Below the pieces are notes generated by a model. The model was not told the origin of the DNA. It saw nothing but the letters and a program-made list of their open reading frames with translations, and ran no database searches. DNA of 7,106 nt from Mageeibacillus sp. UBA1257 (GTDB lineage Bacteria; Bacillota; Clostridia; UBA1212; UBA1257): the NCBI GenBank assembly GCA_002308775.1, contig DBVT01000043.1, positions 1,403 through 8,508 on the forward strand, written 5' to 3'. Positions 1-5,216 of the stretch are shown here, one piece after another. Each line of letters opens with the position of its first letter. The stretch's first letter is position 1. Both the position numbers and the translations under genes were made by a program.

Positions 1-23
1 TAAACGACCTCGCCGACATGTGA
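1..23 (+). CDS. Possible 3' end of an upstream gene (partial)
   Basis: The frame that starts at base 3 reads Asn-Asp-Leu-Ala-Asp-Met and stops at TGA (21-23), 32 bp before rsmD. In many Clostridia recG lies just upstream of rsmD, so a RecG C-terminus is conceivable, but six residues cannot identify it. A competing reading in the next frame is open from the left edge to TAA at 52-54. The call rests only on context. Confidence 0.22.
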
Positions 24-44
24 TAGAGAATGCACACCCGATCG

Positions 45-58
45 GAGGTTTTTAATTG
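45..58 (+). promoter_or_regulatory. Ribosome binding site and TTG start of rsmD
   Basis: CGGAGG ends about seven bases before TTG (56-58). The protein reads as a full-length RsmD from this codon, and no in-frame ATG lies near the N-terminus, so the TTG is accepted as the start. Confidence 0.75.
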
Positions 59-610
59 GTAAGGATAGTCAGCGGCTCGAAGGGCGGCCTCAGATTAAAA
101 ACAAAAAACGATATCTCCACGAGGGCGACGCTTGAAAAAGTCCGCGAGGCGATGTTCGATATGGTCATGATCTATATCCCGGGAGCGTATGTCCTCGATC
201 TGTTTTCGGGGAACGGATGTCTGGGGATCGAAGCGCTTTCCAGGGGCGCCGAGAGATGCGTTTTTAACGATAAAGACAAAGAATGCGTAAAGATCATCAG
301 GGACAATCTCGCTTATACGGGTCTCGAGGAAAAAGCCTCGGTCATGATGAACGATTATACGGAGTGTCTCGCGAGGCTGTGTACAAAAGGGGAGAAATTT
401 GATATTATATTACTTGATCCGCCGTACGGAAGGGGCTTTATCGAGCCGTCCGTCACACTGGCGAACAAAAAGGATCTTTGTTCAGATCACTGTTTCGTTA
501 TTGCGGAAACTGATTCAAAGGAGATTTTACCGGAGCAGATAGGCTCGTTTGCTCTTCAAAAAAAGAGAAAATACGGCGGCACTACGGTTCACATTTACAG
601 AAATTTCTAA
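56..610 (+). CDS. rsmD: 16S rRNA (guanine(966)-N(2))-methyltransferase RsmD
   Basis: RsmD is a SAM-dependent methyltransferase that modifies G966 of 16S rRNA during small-subunit assembly. The 184-residue protein is of normal family length. Visible motifs are the N-terminal RIVSGSKGG (3-11), the STRATLEKVREAMFD segment (21-35) that matches the family's 'TRPT..VREALF' signature, SAM-binding motif I DLFSGNG (48-54) followed by LGIEALSRGA, the catalytic DPPY (121-124) typical of N2-guanine/N6-adenine methyltransferases, and a C-terminal RKYGGTTVHIY strand. Translation starts at TTG (56) behind a good Shine-Dalgarno. The coaD start follows 30 bp after the stop; the rsmD-coaD pair (ylbH-ylbI in Bacillus) is widely conserved, so the two are probably co-transcribed. 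No catalytic residue appears missing. Confidence 0.95.
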   Translation: MVRIVSGSKGGLRLKTKNDISTRATLEKVREAMFDMVMIYIPGAYVLDLFSGNGCLGIEALSRGAERCVFNDKDKECVKIIRDNLAYTGLEEKASVMMNDYTECLARLCTKGEKFDIILLDPPYGRGFIEPSVTLANKKDLCSDHCFVIAETDSKEILPEQIGSFALQKKRKYGGTTVHIYRNF

Positions 611-640
611 GATTCCGGAACACAAGGAGGTTTTGGTAAA

Positions 641-1141
641 ATGAAAAACAGAACAGGCGTATATCCGGGCAGCTTTGATCCGCTGACCAACGGACATCTC
701 GACATAATCAGAAGAGCTTCGAAGCTGTTCGACAAGCTCATAGTGGCTGTTCTTGTGAACAGCAGCAAGAAACCGTTTTTCTCGATGGAAGAAAGAGCTG
801 AAATGATCAGAAAGTGCACGAAAGACCTCAAAAACGTCGAAGTCGAGATATTCTCCGGACTTTTAGTTGACTTCGTTAACGAAAAGAAAGCTCAGGCGAT
901 AGTAAAAGGTTTGAGAGCCGTTTCAGACTATGAATACGAGCTCCAGATGGCTATGCTCAACAAGCACATAGACAAGAACATCGAGACGATCTTTCTTATG
1001 GCCGACATAGAAAACTCCTTCCTCAGCTCGAGCATCGTAAAGGAAGTCGCGACAGGAGGCGGCAATATCGCCGGACTTGTGCCTGACGAGATCATCGATG
1101 ATATCACGACAAAGTTGTCGAAAAACAATAAAAAGAAATAA
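641..1141 (+). CDS. coaD: Phosphopantetheine adenylyltransferase CoaD
   Basis: CoaD transfers AMP from ATP to 4'-phosphopantetheine, making dephospho-CoA, the penultimate step of coenzyme A synthesis in the cytosol. The 166 residues cover the whole bacterial family, aligning from start to end with the E. coli enzyme as I recall it. Motifs: YPGSFDPLTNGH (8-19), which holds the T/HxGH nucleotidyltransferase motif TNGH (16-19); SKKPFF (42-47) with the substrate-binding lysine; KGLRAVSDYEYE (89-100); and SSSIVKE (129-135), the ISSS-type ATP loop. Position 89 is Lys where E. coli has Arg88, a conservative change; the following Arg92 is kept. ATG 641 is preceded by AAGGAGG (624-630). It sits 30 bp after rsmD. 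A lysine-rich tail (KNNKKK) extends slightly past the usual end. Confidence 0.97.
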   Translation: MKNRTGVYPGSFDPLTNGHLDIIRRASKLFDKLIVAVLVNSSKKPFFSMEERAEMIRKCTKDLKNVEVEIFSGLLVDFVNEKKAQAIVKGLRAVSDYEYELQMAMLNKHIDKNIETIFLMADIENSFLSSSIVKEVATGGGNIAGLVPDEIIDDITTKLSKNNKKK

Positions 1142-1151
1142 TTTTTGCGAA

Positions 1152-1186
1152 AAAGCTCAAAAATGTAGTGATATTTTTTGAGTTTT
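1152..1186 (+). terminator. AT-rich hairpin after coaD, possible weak terminator
   Basis: CTCAAAAA (1156-1163) pairs perfectly with TTTTTGAG (1175-1182) around an 11-nt loop. The stem can extend outward through a G-U pair and three A-U pairs into TTTT (1183-1186). The stem is low in GC and the U-tract is short, so at best it terminates partially and lets the next gene be read through. It is the only obvious barrier in the 88-bp gap. Confidence 0.4.
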
Positions 1187-1216
1187 ATATTAAAATATAC
1201 ATATAACGACACAGAC

Positions 1217-1232
1217 AGGAGTGTGCATCATG
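1217..1232 (+). promoter_or_regulatory. Ribosome binding site deciding the start of the coiled-coil gene
   Basis: AGGAG (1217-1221) lies 8 nt before ATG (1230-1232). The GTG at 1221, which would add three residues, overlaps the Shine-Dalgarno itself and cannot be the start. Confidence 0.75.
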
Positions 1233-1784
1233 AATTCAGAGAACATCGATTACGAAAACGAAGTCAGAAACGGAGAGAAAAATTTTGCCGATCTGCTCGA
1301 TCTTCTTGAAACGGCTGTTTCAAAAAATAAGCTTTTCTTCAGCAACAAGTCTGAAGTTCTCGAAATGATCAACGCTTTGAAGAAGAGCCTTCCCGACGAG
1401 ATGAAGGCATCTTATGAGATAGTCAATAAAGAAAAGCAGATCGTTGCGAGAGCGCGCGAGGACGCTGAGGATATCAGAAAGACTGCGGAAAGAGAAGCTG
1501 AGAATATTGTCGAAGAGGCAAGGCTTCAGGCTGACGACCTTGTAAGCCGCGACGAGATAACCAGAAGAGCGGAAGAACAGGGAAGAAAGATCTGCGAGCA
1601 GGCTGTCGATTACAGAGACAAGATGTACGAGTCTACGAACGACTATGTTGTAAGCGTGCTCGAACAGGCTCAGGAAAAAGTCAATCTCGCTCTTGAATCG
1701 GTGCAGTCGGTATGCGACGACGTCGAGAGAAACAAACAGAACTTTATCGATTATACAAACAGCAGAAAAGAATCAGAAGAATGA
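1230..1784 (+). CDS. Coiled-coil protein of unknown function (V-ATPase subunit H-like)
   Basis: The 184-residue protein is soluble, with no signal peptide or membrane segment. After an acidic N-terminus (1-20) come a helix rich in Leu and Glu (about 20-52), the segment LPDE (54-57), and one long charged helical region (about 62-170). That region is dominated by Ala, Glu, Arg and Lys with heptad-like spacing (AREDAEDIRKTAEREAENI), which marks a coiled coil. The pattern LPDE-x-K-A, then IV/A-x-EA repeats, then RDEITRRAEEQ, recalls proteins encoded next to coaD in many Clostridia and often annotated loosely as 'ATPase' or V-type ATPase subunit H-like. No nucleotide-binding motif is visible, so it is not an ATPase by itself. 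DivIVA-like or F0-b-like stalk scaffolds share this look; the function is unknown. The start is ATG 1230, chosen from the Shine-Dalgarno. Confidence 0.85.
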   Translation: MNSENIDYENEVRNGEKNFADLLDLLETAVSKNKLFFSNKSEVLEMINALKKSLPDEMKASYEIVNKEKQIVARAREDAEDIRKTAEREAENIVEEARLQADDLVSRDEITRRAEEQGRKICEQAVDYRDKMYESTNDYVVSVLEQAQEKVNLALESVQSVCDDVERNKQNFIDYTNSRKESEE

Positions 1785-1802
1785 TCCGTGATCGAACGGA
1801 TC
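1783..1802 (+). repeat. Short perfect inverted repeat over a stop codon
   Basis: GATCCGT (1783-1789) and ACGGATC (1796-1802) form a 7-bp stem with a 6-nt loop. The left arm overlaps the TGA stop (1782-1784) of the coiled-coil gene. No U-tract follows, so it is not a terminator. It could act as an intercistronic mRNA hairpin between this gene and the regulator gene, or be chance. Confidence 0.45.
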
Positions 1803-1823
1803 TGACGGAAGACGGGTGCTATT

Positions 1824-2378
1824 ATGGACGATTCCGAATACACTGTTATAGCAAAGAGAATAAAAGCGATGAGGGAGCTTTCCGACATTTCCGCCGATGA
1901 AACGGCCGAAAAACTCGGTGTGTCTCCGGAAGAATACAGATCGTATGAAAACGGAGAGAAGGACATTCCCATGGGGTTTTTAAAGGACTTCGCTCAGTAT
2001 TTCAACATCGAGATGACGGAGCTTCTGTCCGGCGACCAGCCGAGGCTCAAAACGTTCTGCTTTGTTAAAAACGGACGCGGTATCGCCGTAGAGCGCCGCT
2101 CGCAGTACAAATACAACCACCTCGCTTACAATTTTTCGAACAGGAGAGCCGAACCTTTCCTCGTAACTGTCGAAAGCAAGGAAGACGAGGAGATACATTT
2201 TAACTCGCATGAAGGGCAGGAATTCAACTACTGCGTCGAAGGAAGGCTGCTTATAGTCATAAACGGCACGGAAATAATAATGGAACCCGGAGATTCGCTC
2301 TATTTTGATGCCGAGAACAAGCACGGAATGAAAGCGCTTGACGGAAAACCTGCCAAATTTGTCGCGATCATTTTCTAA
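1824..2378 (+). CDS. XRE-family HTH regulator with C-terminal cupin domain
   Basis: This 184-residue protein joins an N-terminal Cro/C1-type helix-turn-helix to a C-terminal cupin. The HTH covers about residues 7-67: IAKRIKAMRELSDISADETA, then LGVSPEEYRSYENGEKDIP, the recognition region, then a helix ending FNIEMTELLSG. The cupin covers about 105-184: the first motif SHEGQEFNYCVEGRLLIVING keeps His129, Glu133 and Gly140, and the second keeps PGDSLYF (155-161) and His167. Such two-domain proteins bind DNA and are thought to sense a small molecule or metal through the cupin; the ligand here is unknown. The start has only a poor Shine-Dalgarno (GGAAGACGGG, 1808-1817). The gene lies 39 bp after the coiled-coil gene and 56 bp before mscL, so it is probably part of the same transcript; it may regulate this or a distant locus. 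Confidence 0.9.
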   Translation: MDDSEYTVIAKRIKAMRELSDISADETAEKLGVSPEEYRSYENGEKDIPMGFLKDFAQYFNIEMTELLSGDQPRLKTFCFVKNGRGIAVERRSQYKYNHLAYNFSNRRAEPFLVTVESKEDEEIHFNSHEGQEFNYCVEGRLLIVINGTEIIMEPGDSLYFDAENKHGMKALDGKPAKFVAIIF

Positions 2379-2388
2379 AGTTCCTTTT

Positions 2389-2415
2389 CCGGCGCAGGAT
2401 GCCGGTTATTATATT
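2389..2415 (+). terminator. Small GC hairpin before mscL, possible weak terminator
   Basis: CCGGC (2389-2393) pairs with GCCGG (2401-2405) around a 7-nt loop, followed by TTATTATATT. The stem is short and the T-run is broken by A residues, so termination would be partial. It may separate mscL expression from the regulator gene. Confidence 0.3.
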
Positions 2416-2434
2416 AAAACCAGGAGGAATCATT

Positions 2435-2914
2435 ATGGCAAAAGGAAAATTCATTAAGGAATTCAAAGACTTTATCTCAAAAGGAAACGTCGTTGATATG
2501 GCGGTAGGCGTTGTAGTCGGCGGCGCGTTCGGAAAGATCGTTACCGGACTCGTCAACTACATCATCAATCCTTGCATCGGTCTTCTTACCGGCGGCGTAG
2601 GCCTTGACGGACTCAAGACAGTTATCAAGGAAGCTGTTATTACAGACGGCGTTGAGACGACGCCTGAAGTAGCTATCCTCTGGGGCGCATGGATCCAGAC
2701 GATCATCGACTTCATTATCGTTGCACTCTGCATTTTCCTCGTTATCAAGATCATCAGCTCCGCAAAAGCAAAAGCTGAAGCGAAAAAGAAGAAAGAACCC
2801 GCTCCGGAGCCTCCGGCACCGACGACAAAGATCTGCCCGTTCTGCTGCACAGAGATCGCTATCGGCGCCTGCAGATGCCCGAATTGTACGAGCGAGCTCC
2901 CGAAGGAAGAATGA
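2435..2914 (+). CDS. mscL: Large-conductance mechanosensitive channel MscL with C-terminal zinc ribbon
   Basis: MscL is a homopentameric inner-membrane channel that opens under membrane tension and releases solutes during osmotic downshock. The 159-residue protein starts at ATG 2435, 7 nt after AGGAGG (2422-2427); an in-frame ATG at 2399 lacks a binding site and would add a non-homologous stretch. Residues 6-16 (FIKEFKDFISK) form the amphipathic N-terminal helix. TM1 is about 18-48 and contains GNVVDMAVGVVVGGAFGKIV, the best-conserved MscL segment with the glycine-rich pore face. The extracellular loop is about 49-83 and TM2 about 84-108. A charged KAKAEAKKKK linker and a proline-rich stretch (121-130) lead to CPFC (134-137) and CPNC (148-151), a two-CxxC zinc ribbon in place of the usual C-terminal helical bundle ending. 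The rsmE start follows 9 bp after the stop. Confidence 0.95.
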   Translation: MAKGKFIKEFKDFISKGNVVDMAVGVVVGGAFGKIVTGLVNYIINPCIGLLTGGVGLDGLKTVIKEAVITDGVETTPEVAILWGAWIQTIIDFIIVALCIFLVIKIISSAKAKAEAKKKKEPAPEPPAPTTKICPFCCTEIAIGACRCPNCTSELPKEE

Positions 2915-2923
2915 TCACGGGAT

Positions 2924-3685
2924 ATGGCGAGATTTTATGTCCCTGCTGATCAGATCGATGAAGAGAAGGGACAGGTATACCTTACGGGCGCGGACCTGAA
3001 CCATTTTAAGAATGTTTTAAGAGCTCGCAAAGGTGACAAATGTGAAATTGTATCAAATGACGGCAGGCGTTTTCGCTGTGCCGTCATTGATTTTTCCGCG
3101 GATAAAATATTGATGTCGATAGAGTCCAGGTCGGAAGGATCTCTCGAGCCGGAGATAAAGATCACACTCATTCAGGGAATACCCAAGGGAGAGAAGACAG
3201 AATTCGTCATACAGAAAGCTGTCGAACTCGGAGCTGTGGAGATCATTCCGGCGATGTGCGAAAGAACAGTCGTACGTTTTCAGACGGAGAAGGACATGGA
3301 CAAGAAAGCCGCAAGGTGGCAGAAGGTCGCGGAAGAAGCCGCGAAGCAGTGCGGAAGGGATATGATCCCGAAAGTCGAAAGACCCGTTGAACTTTCGAAA
3401 ATAGATTTTGCGGGCAGATACTTCGGATACGCAAAGATCATGCCTTATGAAAATGAGACTGAGAGAACGCTAAGGTCCGCGATCAACGATCCTGACGTAA
3501 GGGCAAAATGCATTTCAGACGGTTTGATGATCTTCATCGGGCCCGAAGGAGGCATATCACGTGCCGAATATGATTTTATGACATCGCACGGATTTATATC
3601 AGTGACTCTCGGAAAGAGGATCCTGAGAACGGAAACAGCTTCGATATTCGCTCTTTCAGCCGCCAGATACGAGTTCGAAGACTGA
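2924..3685 (+). CDS. rsmE: 16S rRNA (uracil(1498)-N(3))-methyltransferase RsmE
   Basis: RsmE is a SPOUT-class enzyme that methylates N3 of U1498 in 16S rRNA on the assembled 30S subunit. The 253 residues match the family's usual length. The N-terminal PUA-like domain (about 1-72) begins MARFYVP and includes LNHFKNVLRARKGD (25-38). The SPOUT domain (about 75-253) shows IPKGEKTEFVIQKAVELG (86-103), RWQKVAEEAAKQCGR (131-145), the SAM-knot motif FIGPEGG (204-210) and LGKRILRTETA (229-239), all diagnostic. Its ATG is 9 bp after the mscL stop with only a weak binding site (ACGGGA), which suggests translational coupling. In many bacteria prmA precedes rsmE; here mscL takes that place. This is the last gene of the left-hand gene run. 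Confidence 0.96.
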   Translation: MARFYVPADQIDEEKGQVYLTGADLNHFKNVLRARKGDKCEIVSNDGRRFRCAVIDFSADKILMSIESRSEGSLEPEIKITLIQGIPKGEKTEFVIQKAVELGAVEIIPAMCERTVVRFQTEKDMDKKAARWQKVAEEAAKQCGRDMIPKVERPVELSKIDFAGRYFGYAKIMPYENETERTLRSAINDPDVRAKCISDGLMIFIGPEGGISRAEYDFMTSHGFISVTLGKRILRTETASIFALSAARYEFED

Positions 3686-3690
3686 CAGGA

Positions 3691-3735
3691 AAAACAAAAA
3701 AACTGTTCTTTTTACGTTAAAAGAGTTAAAAACAG
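3691..3735 (-). terminator. Minus-strand hairpin with long U-tract
   Basis: Read on the minus strand, CTGTT (3735-3731) pairs with AACAG (3707-3703), and an inner CUUUU/AAAAG stem (3723-3719 with 3712-3708) lies inside a bulged loop. The next bases are TTTTTTT-G-TTTT (3702-3691). On the plus strand the same hairpin has the A-rich run in front and no U-tract behind, so it would not end rsmE transcription efficiently. The stem is AU-rich and bulged, so the call is moderate. Confidence 0.4.
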
Positions 3736-3767
3736 GCTGAAAAATTCGATTTTGAGCAAAATAATTG

Positions 3768-3796
3768 TTGCACAAGGCGTTTTTATATGTTATAAT
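3768..3796 (+). promoter_or_regulatory. Sigma-A promoter of rpsT
   Basis: TTGCAC (3768-3773), a 17-bp spacer, and a perfect TATAAT (3791-3796) preceded by TG at 3788-3789 (extended -10). A transcript would start near 3803 and carry a leader of about 44 nt to the TTG start. This is one of the strongest promoters in the window, as expected for a ribosomal protein gene. Confidence 0.88.
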
Positions 3797-3811
3797 TGCC
3801 GTCGCTGTCAA
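3782..3811 (-). promoter_or_regulatory. Possible minus-strand promoter overlapping the rpsT promoter
   Basis: On the minus strand a perfect TTGACA (3811-3806) is followed after 18 bp by TATAAA (3787-3782). A start near 3775 would send a transcript toward the end of rsmE. The two promoters occupy the same bases, so RNA polymerase could use only one at a time. AT-rich rpsT promoter sequence could produce this match by chance. Confidence 0.4.
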
Positions 3812-3823
3812 AAAAACGGCAGC
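3804..3823 (+). promoter_or_regulatory. Leader hairpin of rpsT
   Basis: GCTGTC (3804-3809) pairs with GGCAGC (3818-3823), with one G-U pair and an A-rich 8-nt loop. It sits at the predicted 5' end of the rpsT mRNA, just upstream of the Shine-Dalgarno GGAGG (3833-3837). It could stabilise the 5' end or be part of a feedback control by S20; the sequence alone does not show which. Confidence 0.4.
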
Positions 3824-3846
3824 AAAAGTTACGGAGGTGTATTTAA

Positions 3847-4110
3847 TTGCCTAACATTAAATCAGCGAAAAAAAGAGTTCTCGTATCAAAGGCTAAACAC
3901 GAGAGAAATATAGCGGAGAAGTCTGCTCTTAAGACATCTGTAAAGAAAGCAAGAAAAGCTATCGCAGAGAACGCGGACAATAAAGAAGAAGTCGTTAAAC
4001 AGACGTTCAAGGATCTCGATTCCGGCGCATCACGCGGCATCATCCACAAGAACGCTGCAGCGCGCAAGAAGTCCAGAATGGCAAAGGCTATGAACGCGCA
4101 GGCTAAATAA
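3847..4110 (+). CDS. rpsT: 30S ribosomal protein S20
   Basis: S20 is a primary 16S rRNA-binding protein that helps fold the 5' and 3' minor domains of the small subunit. The 87-residue, very basic protein is full length and all-helical in character. It shows PNIKSAKKRV (2-11) at the N-terminus, SALKTSVKKARKA (26-38), and the signature RGIIHKNAAARKKSRM (63-78). Translation starts at TTG (3847-3849), 9 nt after GGAGG (3833-3837); no in-frame ATG exists near the N-terminus. E. coli rpsT also begins with UUG, where the weak start codon matters for S20 autoregulation. The gene has its own promoter and is followed by terminators, so it appears monocistronic. Confidence 0.97.
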   Translation: MPNIKSAKKRVLVSKAKHERNIAEKSALKTSVKKARKAIAENADNKEEVVKQTFKDLDSGASRGIIHKNAAARKKSRMAKAMNAQAK

Positions 4111-4113
4111 GCC

Positions 4114-4131
4114 GGCCGTTCACGGTTTTTT
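4114..4131 (+). terminator. Short hairpin plus T-tract right after rpsT
   Basis: CCG (4116-4118) and CGG (4123-4125) pair around TTCA, extendable by two G-U pairs, followed by TTTTTT (4126-4131). The stem is too short for a confident terminator, but its position 4 bp after the rpsT stop and the T-tract fit the role. Confidence 0.35.
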
Positions 4132-4178
4132 CTTCAAAGGATAACAGCAGAAAAGGGAAGTATATTACGCAAACAAAA

Positions 4179-4221
4179 CCTGCGTGACGTTTGAAAAAGA
4201 TCGGGCGTCGCGGGGTTTTTT
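4179..4221 (+). terminator. Rho-independent terminator downstream of rpsT
   Basis: CCTGCGTGACG (4179-4189) pairs with CGTCGCGGGG (4206-4215) with small bulges, and TTTTTT (4216-4221) follows directly. The GC-rich stem and uninterrupted T-tract make this the likeliest end of the rpsT transcript, which would then have a 3' UTR of about 110 nt. The bases from 4132 to 4178 hold no start-codon-led ORF and no motif I recognise. Confidence 0.7.
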
Positions 4222-4365
4222 GTATGTAAAAATATCGTGTAAAAAATTATTGCAAACGAAAACGCCTTTTCCGAATTGCAGGATCATCAGGATCCGATGC
4301 GCGGAAAAGGCGTTTTTGCCGATTGCCTTTGATATTTGATCAGAACAGCATGTCTTTAGTATTTT
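4222..4365. other. Intergenic stretch between convergent genes
   Basis: Together with 4111-4221 this gives 255 bp without a gene between rpsT and the minus-strand NYN gene. It is AT-rich and holds the large symmetric hairpin at 4259-4317. I see no other RNA motif, ORF or repeat in it. Confidence 0.6.
4259..4317. terminator. Bidirectional terminator between rpsT and the NYN gene
   Basis: AAAACGCCTTTTCCG (4259-4273) and its exact complement (4302-4316) form a 15-bp perfect stem flanked by A's on the left and T's on the right, so both strands can end in a U-run. The 28-nt loop carries GGATC...GATCC (4281-4285 and 4291-4295), a possible inner hairpin, and a repeated CAGGATC (4279-4285, 4288-4294). 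It probably ends the minus-strand NYN transcript and backs up rpsT termination. Confidence 0.82.
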
Positions 4366-5202
4366 TTAGAATTTGTTTGATGAACGGCCGCCTGGCGTCC
4401 ACAGTTTGTCTCTGGAAACTCTCTTCCAGTCCACTACGAGCGCCCGAATGCTCTCGCCTTCATCTCCCGAACTGCCTTTCGGAACAGGCCTTGTGACCTG
4501 CTTTATATAACCCTTGCCGATCAGCTCCAGGAGACTGTTTTTTGCGAGATAATCGGGAATGTTGTTTTGCGACGAAACGACCTGAACTGTTTTTCTGAAA
4601 GTGGGTATCAGGCCCGGAGTATTTCGTACCATATCGAGATTTCTGAAAATACAATCATATATTTTTTCAGTCGTTTTTGCTTCGTATTCAACTTCGACCA
4701 CCCAGTTCGCGGATGAATAAAGGTTTTTGTTTATGCAACCTTTTACTCCGTAAACGCCTACCTCTTTTCCGCAGAACGTCTTGAGAAAAGCGATGACTGA
4801 ATGGAAATGACCGTCTCCGGTGAAGAGAATATACATGTCGTTTTTGTCGTTTTGAATTATGCTTTGATAAATGTTGTCAAGAATGATGAAATCGGTGTAG
4901 TCCTTTTCGGAAACCCTGTCGGGGTTAAAAGTGTCTATTATCTTATTTGTGAAAGCGCGTATTTTCTTGACTTCTTCTTCCTTATGCTCAAATTTTGAAA
5001 AGTTCGCGAAAAATATGACTTCTGTGATATTGCACCTTTTCTTCAGTGATTCAAACCATTCGTCGATGTCAGGCGTGGCATTGTATTTTGTTTCCATGCT
5101 GATGAACCAATGTTCATAGTCGACGAATGCGATAGCGCTCGGAAGATCACTTTTTTTACCGAATCTTTGACCTTTCTTGAAGATTTTGCTTAAGAATGAC
5201 AA
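4366..5202 (-). CDS. NYN-domain (PIN-like nuclease fold) protein with C-terminal winged-helix-like region
   Basis: The 278-residue cytosolic protein begins with a basic tail (1-20) and then a NYN domain (about 22-170). NYN domains share the PIN nuclease fold and usually cut RNA with a metal bound by aspartates. Visible acidic positions are VDYE (27-30, Asp28), DYTDFIILDN (101-110, Asp104 and Asp109) and FTGDGHF (127-133, Asp130), followed by GKEVGVYGV (145-153) as a late strand. Where many NYN proteins have SGDxDF, this one has GDGHF, so the second Asp of that motif is His132. Residues about 200-262 look like a winged helix (NIPDYLAKNSLLELIGKGYI, then a basic loop), possibly for nucleic-acid binding. 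Translation starts at TTG (5202-5200), 7 nt after AAGGAGG (5216-5210). The gene has its own promoter and stands alone. RNA substrate and pathway are unknown. Confidence 0.82.
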   Translation of the reverse strand: MSFLSKIFKKGQRFGKKSDLPSAIAFVDYEHWFISMETKYNATPDIDEWFESLKKRCNITEVIFFANFSKFEHKEEEVKKIRAFTNKIIDTFNPDRVSEKDYTDFIILDNIYQSIIQNDKNDMYILFTGDGHFHSVIAFLKTFCGKEVGVYGVKGCINKNLYSSANWVVEVEYEAKTTEKIYDCIFRNLDMVRNTPGLIPTFRKTVQVVSSQNNIPDYLAKNSLLELIGKGYIKQVTRPVPKGSSGDEGESIRALVVDWKRVSRDKLWTPGGRSSNKF

Positions 5203-5216
5203 TCACATTCCTCCTT
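5200..5216 (-). promoter_or_regulatory. Ribosome binding site and TTG start of the NYN gene
   Basis: On the minus strand AAGGAGG (5216-5210) is followed 7 nt later by TTG (5202-5200). The ATG at 5208-5206 is closed at once by TGA and is too close to the binding site, and the GTG at 5206-5204 is out of frame, so TTG is the start. Confidence 0.75.

Noticed and set aside
641..1141. Lys89 in CoaD in place of the Arg88 of E. coli as a sign of lost activity.
   Set aside because: The change keeps the positive charge, all other active-site motifs are intact, and the gene is in its conserved context; it is probably normal lineage variation.
1178..1207. A promoter in the gap after coaD (TTGAGT, 18 bp, TATAAC).
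   Set aside because: Both hexamers are poor, and the start would lie only a few bases before the Shine-Dalgarno. The AT-rich hairpin region gives such matches easily.
1221..1229. A GTG start for the coiled-coil gene adding three residues.
   Set aside because: The GTG overlaps the AGGAG binding site that properly serves ATG 1230.
4250..4264. A catabolite-response-element-like sequence (TTGCAAACGAAAACG).
   Set aside because: It fits the CcpA site pattern except at the last base, but it overlaps the arm of the bidirectional terminator between convergent genes, where no promoter lies. A chance match is likelier.
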